From assembly GCF_030817655.1 (NCBI RefSeq), contig NZ_JAUSZM010000003.1, forward strand, positions 2,542,001 through 2,606,000: a stretch of DNA of 64,000 nucleotides, given 5' to 3'. Of this stretch, positions 58,106 to 64,000 are shown one piece after another. The notes under the pieces are model-generated. The model saw nothing but the letters and a program-made list of their open reading frames with translations. It made no database searches and had not been told where the DNA came from. Source of the DNA: Streptomyces sp. V4I2 (lineage in GTDB: Bacteria > Actinomycetota > Actinomycetes > Streptomycetales > Streptomycetaceae). Both the position numbers and the translations under genes were made by a program. Position 1 is the stretch's first letter; each line of letters starts with the position of its first letter.

Positions 58106-58861
58106 ATGGATCTTGGACTGAAGGACCGGGTGTACGTAGTCACCGGGGCCACCCGCGGCCTCGGCAACGCCGCCGCGCGCGCGCTGGTCGCCGACGGCGC
58201 GAAGGTGGTCATCACCGGCCGGGACGAGAAGAGCGTCGCCGACGCGGCGTCCGCCCTCGGCCCGAACGCGCTCGGCATGGCCGCGGACAACGCCGAACCG
58301 GACGTGGCCGCACGGCTGATCGCCACCGCGCGCGAGCACTTCGGAGGCTTCGACGGCATTCTCGTCAGCGTCGGCGGGCCGGCGCCGGGGTTCGTCGCCG
58401 ACAACACGGACGAGCAGTGGCAGGCGGCGTTCGAGTCGGTGTTCCTCGGCGCGGTGCGGCTCGCGCGGGCGGCGGCGGGTGAGCTGGACGCGGGCGGCGT
58501 GATCGGGTTCGTGCTGTCCGGGTCGGTGCACGAGCCGATTCCGGGGCTGACGATCTCGAACGGGCTGCGGCCGGGGCTGGCCGGGTTCGCCAAGTCGCTG
58601 TCGGATGAGCTGGGCCCGCGCGGGATTCGGGTCGTGGGGCTGTTGCCGGCCCGTATCGACACGGATCGCGTGCGCGAGCTGGACGGGCTGTCCGCCGACC
58701 CGGAGGCGACGCGGGCGGCGAACGAGTCGCGGATTCCGTTGCGGAGGTACGGCAAGCCGGACGAGTTCGGGCGGGCGGCCGCGTTCCTGCTGTCGCCGGC
58801 GGCTTCCTATCTGACGGGGATCATGTTGCCGGTCGACGGGGGGATGCGGCACGGCTTCTGA
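58106..58861 (+). CDS. SDR-family protein with altered active site
   Basis: 251 residues from ATG 58106. The nucleotide motif TGATRGLG and VSVGGPAPG are present, but where YxxxK should follow the SGS motif the sequence is ISNGLRPGLAGFAKSL: no Tyr, and Arg in place of Lys. This matches a known divergent SDR subgroup, so it may bind NAD(P) with a different chemistry or none. It ends LTGIMLPVDGGMRHGF as in classical SDRs. Starts 5 bp after the GH15 stop, probably one transcript. Confidence 0.85.
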   Translation: MDLGLKDRVYVVTGATRGLGNAAARALVADGAKVVITGRDEKSVADAASALGPNALGMAADNAEPDVAARLIATAREHFGGFDGILVSVGGPAPGFVADNTDEQWQAAFESVFLGAVRLARAAAGELDAGGVIGFVLSGSVHEPIPGLTISNGLRPGLAGFAKSLSDELGPRGIRVVGLLPARIDTDRVRELDGLSADPEATRAANESRIPLRRYGKPDEFGRAAAFLLSPAASYLTGIMLPVDGGMRHGF

Positions 58862-58874
58862 GCCTGAAGCCTCC

Positions 58875-59462
58875 TCAACTGACCCGCTCCGCACGGTGCT
58901 TGACCCCGGTCAGCCTGACCTCCGCCGGGAGTGACGCGAGGCCCGCCGAATTGCGGGCGTTCGTCAGTGCCACGGCCGTGAGGTCGTCGAGGGCGGCCCC
59001 CGGATCCACATGCGGCTCCAGCTGGAGGCGTACGCGGGCCTCCGGGGCGCTCGGGCGGCCCGTGAGCAGGGCATGGGCGTGGGCGACGCCGTTCAGATCG
59101 CCCGCCTGGCCTGCGAGTACGCCCTGCAGGGCGCGCCCCCGCAGCAGCGCGCCCTCGCCGTCGCCGGTGTCGACGAGGACCTCCCTGAGCCGGTGCCTGC
59201 GCAGGACCGCGGTCAGCCACCACAGGGCGAGCAGCACGAGGACGGCGAGCACGGCGAGGACGGCCGGCCACCACCAGCCGGCGTCCCGCCACCGGGTGCG
59301 CTCGGCGTCACTGAGCAGCACGTCGTGCTGATTGTGGTGGATCCACCACGAGGGCGCCGGGGCGCCCAGTCCCACGGCGAGCACGGAACCTCCGACGACG
59401 ACCAGGACGAGGCCGACGACGCCGAGCAGTACCCGGTTGACGGTCCTGAGCACCGTACTCAC
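58875..59462 (-). CDS. amaP: Alkaline-shock response membrane anchor AmaP
   Basis: 195 residues from GTG 59462, overlapping the stop of the DUF6286 gene (59459-59462); GTG 59453 is an alternative. Two helices (LLGVVGLVLVVVGGSVLAVGL and WPAVLAVLAVLVLLALWWL) with the AmaP-type soluble domain after them. In Gram-positives AmaP anchors Asp23 to the membrane. Last gene of the five-gene leftward operon. Confidence 0.85.
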   Translation of the reverse strand: MSTVLRTVNRVLLGVVGLVLVVVGGSVLAVGLGAPAPSWWIHHNQHDVLLSDAERTRWRDAGWWWPAVLAVLAVLVLLALWWLTAVLRRHRLREVLVDTGDGEGALLRGRALQGVLAGQAGDLNGVAHAHALLTGRPSAPEARVRLQLEPHVDPGAALDDLTAVALTNARNSAGLASLPAEVRLTGVKHRAERVS

Positions 59463-60124
59463 CTCTTCCGTACGGGTCGCGTCACGTGCACCGACAGCGT
59501 GGGCGGCCGGGTCAGCCCGAACCCCCGCACGGCCTCGGCGAGTGTGGCGTCCAGGTCGGCCTGTACGTCGTCCGGTTCGCGGAAGTGGGAGACCGCGCGG
59601 ACGTCGGCGCGGGTACGGCGCATCCGCACCCGGACCGACTGCAGTCCGGCGACCTCCATGGCCCGGTCGCGCAGCACCATGGCCGCCGCCTCCCGGTGCA
59701 GTCCGGCGCGTACGTCGGGGTGGGTGCGCCGCATCGGCAGCACCGCGCGCAGGCCGGGTGTCACGGCCAGCACGATCAGCCACAGGCCGAGGGCCGCGGC
59801 GACGCCCGCGCCGACGAGCACCCAGGTGTCGTCGAGGGGCCGTTCGGCGAGCTGCCGGGCCAGGTCGCGGCGCCAGGCCAGCGCGTCCCGGTCGGCCCGC
59901 ACGGCGGCGACGTCGTACAGGAAGGCCCCCGCGACGACCAGGAGCAGCAGCGCCACGATGCCGGCCGGTACCCTGCGCGCCGACCAGAACCGCCCGCTGT
60001 CGCCGGCCTCGGCCCGTTCGCCGGCCGGCGCGGGTGGAGCCTCGTACTCCCCACCCGTGTCGGTCTCCTTCTCGATGACCGGCAGTCGTTGCGTGGTGCC
60101 CTCGGAGCCCTGGGGCTCGCTCAT
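59459..60124 (-). CDS. DUF6286 membrane protein
   Basis: 221 residues from ATG 60124 (overlap with the previous gene at 60121-60124). An acidic N-terminus, helices at about 52-72 (VPAGIVALLLLVVAGAFLYDV) and 100-122, then a domain (LHREAAAMVLRDRAMEVAGLQSVRVRMRRTRADVRAVSHF) that resembles Asp23-type folds. Always within amaP clusters in Streptomyces; role unknown. Confidence 0.85.
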   Translation of the reverse strand: MSEPQGSEGTTQRLPVIEKETDTGGEYEAPPAPAGERAEAGDSGRFWSARRVPAGIVALLLLVVAGAFLYDVAAVRADRDALAWRRDLARQLAERPLDDTWVLVGAGVAAALGLWLIVLAVTPGLRAVLPMRRTHPDVRAGLHREAAAMVLRDRAMEVAGLQSVRVRMRRTRADVRAVSHFREPDDVQADLDATLAEAVRGFGLTRPPTLSVHVTRPVRKR

Positions 60125-60504
60125 CGCGTCCTCCCCTGTGCCGCGCCGTACGCCGTTGCCGGGTGCAGCCGCTCCACCTGGACGGCGACCTCCGGCACCT
60201 CCATGCCCACCAACGCGTCTACCCGCTCGACGACATGACGACGCACCCGACCGCAGCGGGCGCCGATGTCGCTGGGGTATTCGAGTTCTAGGTGCAGACG
60301 GATGCGGGCCGTTTCATGGCGGACGACGACGGTGGCGTACGGGCGCGCGGCGTCCTCGGGCAGCGCGCCGAGCGCCTCGCGCGCCGCCTGTCCGGCGATC
60401 TTCGCGACGACCCGGTCGGCGATCCTGGTCGCCCCGCGCTCGCCCGCCGGGACGACGGCCGCAGGTCTGCGGAGCTCGGCGGCTCCTCCGCTCACGGACG
60501 TCAC
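60121..60504 (-). CDS. Asp23/Gls24-like protein
   Basis: 127 residues. IADRVVAKIAGQAAREALG...ATVVVRHETARIRLHLELEYPSDIGARCGRVRRHVVERVDALVGMEVPEVAVQVERL fits the Asp23/Gls24 fold (ADxVVxxIA start and V-x-V end). It overlaps genes on both sides by 4 bp. Probably polymerises at the membrane with the other Asp23 protein. Confidence 0.8.
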   Translation of the reverse strand: MTSVSGGAAELRRPAAVVPAGERGATRIADRVVAKIAGQAAREALGALPEDAARPYATVVVRHETARIRLHLELEYPSDIGARCGRVRRHVVERVDALVGMEVPEVAVQVERLHPATAYGAAQGRTR

Positions 60505-60695
60505 CGCCGCCCGTCACGCCGGTGGTCACGGGTGCGGAAGAAGTCGCCGAGATCCAGGTCCCCCTCGAGGAACCGGCCGACGACGAAACCGATGGCGCCC
60601 AGGGCAGCCACCAGCAGGAAGGCGCCGAATCCGCCGAAGTACCCGGCGAAGCCCAGCGCCATGCCGGCGATCATGCCGACCACGGCCATGCTCAT
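60501..60695 (-). CDS. Small DUF2273-like membrane protein
   Basis: 64 residues from ATG 60695. Two closely spaced helices (AVVGMIAGMALGFAGYFGGFGAFLLVAALGAIGFVVGRFLEG) and a basic tail (RTRDHRRDGRR). Matches the small DUF2273 proteins of Asp23 operons, which are membrane anchors. Confidence 0.8.
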   Translation of the reverse strand: MSMAVVGMIAGMALGFAGYFGGFGAFLLVAALGAIGFVVGRFLEGDLDLGDFFRTRDHRRDGRR

Positions 60696-60729
60696 GGTGC
60701 CCTCCGTTCGGTTGCCGGTCGTCGGTCCG

Positions 60730-61215
60730 TCACTGGAGCCGCGACTCCGGCTCCTCGTCCTCTTCGTCCGGCAGCTTCACGTCGCTCACCGCGATGTTGA
60801 CCTCGACGACTTCGAGGCCGGTCATCCGCTCCACCGCCGCGATGACGTTCTCCCGCACCGCCTGGGCCACGTCGGCGATCGCCACGCCGTACTCGACGAC
60901 GATCTCCAGGTCGAGCGCGGTCTGCACCTCGCCGACCTCGACCTTGACCCCGCGCGTCACGGCCTTGGTCCCGCCGGGCACCCGGTCCCGTACGGCCCCG
61001 AAGGTACGGCTCAGCCCACTGCCCATCGCATGCACGCCGAGGACGTCCCGGGCGGCCATCCCGGCGATCTTCTCCACAACTCCGTCGGCGATGGTGGTCC
61101 GTCCCCGGCCGGCCGGGTCCCCGCCGCCGCGCTTGACGGCCTTGCGGGTCTGCACCTGCGGCTCGGTCTGGCCCTCGGGGCTCTGTGTCCGGTTGCGCTC
61201 TGTCATGTCGCTCAT
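60730..61215 (-). CDS. Asp23/Gls24 family envelope stress protein
   Basis: 161 residues from ATG 61215. A polar N-terminus (about 1-35), then TTIADGVVEKIAGMAARDVLGVHAMGSG...RGVKVEVGEVQTALDLEIVVEYGVAIADVAQAVRENVIAAVERMTGLEVVEVNIAVSDVKLPDEE, the full Asp23 pattern. First gene of the five-gene operon 61215-58875. Likely the structural envelope-stress protein tethered by AmaP and the DUF2273 protein. Confidence 0.92.
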   Translation of the reverse strand: MSDMTERNRTQSPEGQTEPQVQTRKAVKRGGGDPAGRGRTTIADGVVEKIAGMAARDVLGVHAMGSGLSRTFGAVRDRVPGGTKAVTRGVKVEVGEVQTALDLEIVVEYGVAIADVAQAVRENVIAAVERMTGLEVVEVNIAVSDVKLPDEEDEEPESRLQ

Positions 61216-61302
61216 CCCCGTACGTCCCTTCCGGTCGTCGCTCTTCGACCACGGTAAGCCGGGTTGCGCGATCGCGCGCCGGGGATGCGGCAGGCTGGAG
61301 TA

Positions 61303-62010
61303 ATGACGGCGGACCGGTTCACACAGGCGGTACGACAGCGGCTGCGGCTGGGCAGGCTCCTGCCCCTGGGCGGCCCGCGCGACGGCGCGTGGATCTCCGA
61401 GGAGGCCGCGGAGGCGGTGCTCCTGCGCGCGGCGGAGGACCTGCCCGGCGTACGGCTGGGCCCGCTGCGGATCGGCCTCGCCGACCCGGCGGACGCGCAC
61501 GAGCCGGCCGTACCACCGCCGCCGAGCGCTCTGCCGCCCGGTCCGCTGCGGGTGACGGCGGAGTTCGCGGCCGCGCTGTCCGAGCCGCTGCCGACGACGG
61601 CGGCCCAGCTGCGGGCGCTTCTGGCGGCCGCGGCGGACGGGCTCGGCCTGGCGGTGGCGGAGGTGGACCTGCGGGTGACGGACCTGCTGGACGAGGAGTC
61701 CGAGCCTGCTCCGGTACGGCGGTCCGACGCGGCGCGCCCCGCGGAGGCCGGCGGCGGTGACGAGGGCCGTGCGGCGGCCGCCGTCCTGGCGGTCCCGGGC
61801 GTGGCCCGGCTGACGGACCTGCTGGGCCGGCCGGTGCATGTCGAGGACGGGCAGGGCGAGAACGCGCTGCCGCGCCGCCATGTACGGGTCGAGCTGGCGG
61901 TACGCGCGGACCACCGGGCCCTGGACGTGGCCCTGGAGGTCCGCGCGAAGGTGGAGCAGGCGCTAGCGGATCATCCGACGGTGGCGGTGCTGGTGACCGC
62001 GGTCGGCTGA
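61303..62010 (+). CDS. Conserved protein with Asp23-like C-terminus
   Basis: 235 residues from ATG 61303 (GGAG 2-5 nt upstream). N-terminal region (RFTQAVRQRLRLGRLLPLGGPRDGAWISEEAA) is followed by two domains; the second (VLAVPGVARLTDLLGRPVHVED...RHVRVELAVRADHRALDVALEVRAKVEQALADHPTVAVLVTAV) shows the V-R-V...L-E-V-R spacing of Asp23 proteins. Divergent from the Asp23 operon, so it is likely part of the same response. Similar Streptomyces genes are labelled nucleopolyhedrovirus P10 family, which is not informative. Confidence 0.75.
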   Translation: MTADRFTQAVRQRLRLGRLLPLGGPRDGAWISEEAAEAVLLRAAEDLPGVRLGPLRIGLADPADAHEPAVPPPPSALPPGPLRVTAEFAAALSEPLPTTAAQLRALLAAAADGLGLAVAEVDLRVTDLLDEESEPAPVRRSDAARPAEAGGGDEGRAAAAVLAVPGVARLTDLLGRPVHVEDGQGENALPRRHVRVELAVRADHRALDVALEVRAKVEQALADHPTVAVLVTAVG

Positions 62011-62032
62011 GCCTGCTGCAGCGGCTGACGGC

Positions 62033-62836
62033 TCATTCGCCGACGCCGGCCAGGTCGCGCAGCCGGCGTGCCTGCGCGGCCCGTTCGGCGGCGCGCTGGG
62101 CCTCGTAGTCCCGGTCCTGGGCGCCGAGCAGCAGCGCCTTGGTCTCGATGACCGCGTCCCGGGGCGCGGCCAGCAGGGCCGCCGCCAGGTCGCGTACCGC
62201 GCCGTCGAGCTGCTCCACGGGCACGGCGACGTTCGCCAGCCCGGTGCTCACGGCCTCCTCGGCGTGCACGAACCGCCCGGTCGCGCAGATCTCCAGCGCC
62301 CGGGCATAGCCGACCAGGCTCACGAGCGGGTGCGTACCGGTCAGGTCCGGCACCAGCCCCAGGCTGGTCTCGCGCATGGCGAACTGCACGTCGTCGGCGA
62401 CGACGCGCAGATCACAGGCGAGCGCGAGCTGGAAGCCCGCGCCGATGGCGTGGCCCTGGACGGCGGCGATGGACACAACGTCATTGCGCCGCCACCAGGT
62501 GAAGCCCTCCTGGAACTCGGCGATGGCGGCGTCGAGTTCGGCGTCGCCACCGCGCGCGAGATCGATGAAGGACGGCTCGCCCTCGATCCCCTCGGGCGTG
62601 AACATCTGCCGGTCGAGCCCGGCGGAGAAGGACTTGCCCTCGCCGCGCAGGACGACCACGCGGACGGAGCCCGGCAGCTGCCTCCCGGCTTCGGCCAACG
62701 CCCGCCACAGAGCGGGACTTTGGGCGTTGCGCTTGGCCGGGTTGGTCAGCGTCACCGTGGCGAGCGCGTCGTCCACGGTGAGTCGTACGCCGTCCTTGTC
62801 GAGCAGGGGAACGAGTTCCTGGTCGGGCGAAGCCAT
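62033..62836 (-). CDS. Enoyl-CoA hydratase/isomerase family protein
   Basis: 267 residues from ATG 62836. Crotonase signatures VVLRGEGKSFSAGLDRQMF (oxyanion hole) and AAVQGHAIGAGFQLALACDLRVVADDVQFAM. Position of the usual second Glu is occupied by FAMRETSLGLVPD, giving Glu in RETS. Likely fatty-acid or branched-chain acyl-CoA metabolism. Converges with the gene at 61303-62010. Confidence 0.9.
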   Translation of the reverse strand: MASPDQELVPLLDKDGVRLTVDDALATVTLTNPAKRNAQSPALWRALAEAGRQLPGSVRVVVLRGEGKSFSAGLDRQMFTPEGIEGEPSFIDLARGGDAELDAAIAEFQEGFTWWRRNDVVSIAAVQGHAIGAGFQLALACDLRVVADDVQFAMRETSLGLVPDLTGTHPLVSLVGYARALEICATGRFVHAEEAVSTGLANVAVPVEQLDGAVRDLAAALLAAPRDAVIETKALLLGAQDRDYEAQRAAERAAQARRLRDLAGVGE

Positions 62837-62962
62837 GGGGCGCCTCCGATGAGTGCGGTCAGCAGAGCGATGTCGCTAGATGCTAAGTGACTGCACAGTA
62901 ACCACCCGGCCGATCAGCCGACCGACCGGGTGGTCATCATCGAAGCCGATGATCCGCCGGGT

Positions 62963-63184
62963 TCAGGACGAGGCGGCCTTCTTGCCCCGCGTCGCCCCGC
63001 CACGCCCACGAAGCGTGACGCCCGACTCGCTGAGCATCCGGTGCACGAAGCCATACGAGCGGCCGGTTTCCTCGGCCAGCGCTCGAATGCTCGCACCGGA
63101 GTCGTACTTCTTCTTCAGGTCTGCCGCGAGCTTGTCGCGCGCGGCGCCGGTTACCCGGCTGCCCTTCTTCAGAGTCTCGGCCAC
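62963..63184 (-). CDS. gbn: Nucleoid-associated protein Gbn
   Basis: 73 residues from GTG 63184 (an ATG at 63229 is in frame but 15 codons too long for the family). The sequence ETLKKGSRVTGAARDKLAADLKKKYDSGASIRALAEETGRSYGFVHRMLSESGVTLRGRGG contains a helix-turn-helix (about 30-50). It matches, from memory, the Streptomyces GATC-binding nucleoid protein Gbn (S. coelicolor SCO1839, 73 residues) and lies, as there, next to an ABC-F gene. Binds GATC-containing sites and influences development. Basic N- and C-termini suit DNA coating. Confidence 0.9.
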   Translation of the reverse strand: MAETLKKGSRVTGAARDKLAADLKKKYDSGASIRALAEETGRSYGFVHRMLSESGVTLRGRGGATRGKKAASS

Positions 63185-63578
63185 CCGTGCCTCCTCATGG
63201 GAAGTGCGCTCTGGTCTCCTCATGATCACCCCTCCGGGCCGTCATGGCCACCCATTCGGCAAGGTCCGTAAGACATGGTTTTGACGACGGGAGCGTGTCC
63301 CCACAAGCGGAATCTGTAATTCAACGTGCTGGCGTTCGTACCGCCGAACGGGTTCTTTCGTGAAGTGCCAGGTCAGGGACGTGCAACGGCCGAGCCCTTG
63401 TCGATAAAGGGCTCGGCCGTGAAATCGATGTAGGACACACCTCGGTACGAGGAGATCTCACACAGATGATGGATCACCGATGGGCCGAATGATCCAGACG
63501 CAGTGGATCACGTCTTCGATCAAGCGTTCCCGACCGTCCCGGACCCGTCCCGGCCCGCGGGCGAGGGCCCACGAGGTC
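63185..63578. other. Promoter region of gbn and 3' flank of the ABC-F gene
   Basis: 394 bp with no gene. The part next to gbn is unusually AT-rich for this window (e.g. ATGGTTTTGACGA near 63274 and TGTAATTCAA near 63316), fitting a strong promoter for gbn. The hairpin at 63386-63420 lies in the middle. Nothing else is assignable. Confidence 0.5.
63386..63420. terminator. Terminator-like hairpin upstream of gbn
   Basis: A perfect 14-bp stem (63386-63399 with 63407-63420, ACGGCCGAGCCCTT and complement, loop GTCGATA), 159 bp past the ABC-F stop and about 200 bp before gbn. It would separate the ABC-F transcript from gbn. Confidence 0.75.
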
Positions 63579-64000
63579 TCAGGCGAGGGCGACGAGGTCC
63601 GCGTAGTCCGCGCCCCAGAGGTCCTCGACGCCGTCGGGCAGCAGGATGATCCGCTCCGGCTGGAGCGCCTCGACGGCGCCCTCGTCGTGGGTGACAAGGA
63701 CGACGGCGCCCTTGTAGGTCTGCAGGGCGCCGAGGATCTCCTCGCGGCTGGCCGGGTCGAGGTTGTTCGTCGGCTCGTCCAGGAGGAGGACGTTCGCCGA
63801 CGAGACGACCAGGGTCGCGAGCGCCAGGCGGGTCTTCTCACCGCCGGAGAGGACACCGGCCGGCTTGTCGACGTCGTCGCCGGAGAACAGGAACGAGCCG
63901 AGCGTCTTGCGGACCTGCACCAGGTCCAGGTCGGGGGCGGCGGAGCGCATGTTCTCCAGGACCGTGCGCTCCGGGTCGAGGGTCTCGTGCTCCTGCGCGT
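63579..64000 (-). CDS. ABC-F type ATP-binding protein, 3' part
   Basis: About 140 residues of the C-terminus; the start is beyond 64000. Visible: LSGGEKTRLALATLVVSSANVLLLDEPTNNLDPASREEIL (signature plus Walker B with DEPTNNLD) and VLVTHDEGAVEAL (switch His). The DEPTNNLD form and the LENM...GSFLFSGDDVDKPAGVLSGGEK spacing place it in the ABC-F family, cytoplasmic proteins acting on ribosomes. No membrane segment. Located after gbn as in S. coelicolor (from memory). Confidence 0.92.
   Translation of the reverse strand, partial: AQEHETLDPERTVLENMRSAAPDLDLVQVRKTLGSFLFSGDDVDKPAGVLSGGEKTRLALATLVVSSANVLLLDEPTNNLDPASREEILGALQTYKGAVVLVTHDEGAVEALQPERIILLPDGVEDLWGADYADLVALA

Overview
The window is high-GC actinobacterial DNA from a Streptomyces-type chromosome. 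The indicators are chaplins, a streptophobe protein, an AmaP/Asp23 envelope-stress cluster, DUF5753/DUF6879 regulator pairs, frequent GTG/TTG starts and 4-bp ATGA/GTGA gene overlaps. From memory, not from a search, the order spo0M - SPFH/NfeD - chaplin - two-component system - serB - fabI/fabG - tldD/pmbA - tyrS - moaA - actP-like - S8 peptidases - DnaQ - amaP cluster - gbn - ABC-F follows the conserved Streptomyces core, as in S. coelicolor up to about SCO1839-SCO1840.

Positions 1 to about 9,885 are a mobile element that continues beyond the left edge. It looks like an integrative plasmid or prophage. A leftward half (3128 to 1) holds small hypothetical proteins, an XRE/DUF5753 regulator with its DUF6879 partner, a DUF7848-like protein and a lipoprotein. 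A rightward operon (3891 to 8901) holds two small DNA-binding proteins, unknown proteins, a winged-helix replication-initiator candidate (6635-7267) and two cysteine-rich zinc proteins. The halves are separated by about 760 bp carrying a roughly 90-bp repeat array (3160-3612). Four iterons at exact 22-bp spacing lie inside the putative rep gene, an arrangement like a phage lambda-type origin. The right end sits inside a 3-methyladenine DNA glycosylase gene: the host gene is cut after about 85 codons, and the element supplies a complete divergent glycosylase whose ATG overlaps the stop of the truncated host ORF. No integrase is visible; I infer it lies left of position 1.

Positions 9,886-64,000 are chromosomal core with occasional accessory genes. 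In order: spo0M, YbhB-like, HNH, SPFH/NfeD, an ABC ATPase, two cysteine-free chaplins and a GAF-kinase/LuxR two-component pair (10-18.5 kb); SDR plus QueA-like pair, a transglycosylase behind a cloverleaf-like leader, an FHA-ABC transporter, a streptophobe protein and serB (18.7-27.8 kb); SixA-like phosphatase, MFS/GntR divergent pair, fabI-fabG (27.8-33.1 kb); TldD/PmbA protease pair with a local duplication at their junction, tyrS, small membrane proteins, moaA and a DUF485/acetate-type symporter pair (33.3-42.3 kb); two secreted subtilases, a CoA transferase, CopD, lysoplasmalogenase and sterol desaturase (42.5-49.9 kb); a NACHT-LRR NTPase resembling bacterial NLR immune proteins beside a damaged VIT-type transporter (50.0-53.8 kb); DnaQ-BRCT exonuclease, SURF1, GH15 and SDR (54-58.9 kb); and the AmaP/Asp23 operon, an enoyl-CoA hydratase, the nucleoid protein gbn and the 3' end of an ABC-F gene (58.9-64 kb).

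The items most worth follow-up are the self-complementing insertion into the glycosylase gene, the iterons inside rep, the 90-bp array, the leader at 20714-20789, the NACHT-LRR gene and the 86-bp duplication at the tldD/pmbA junction.
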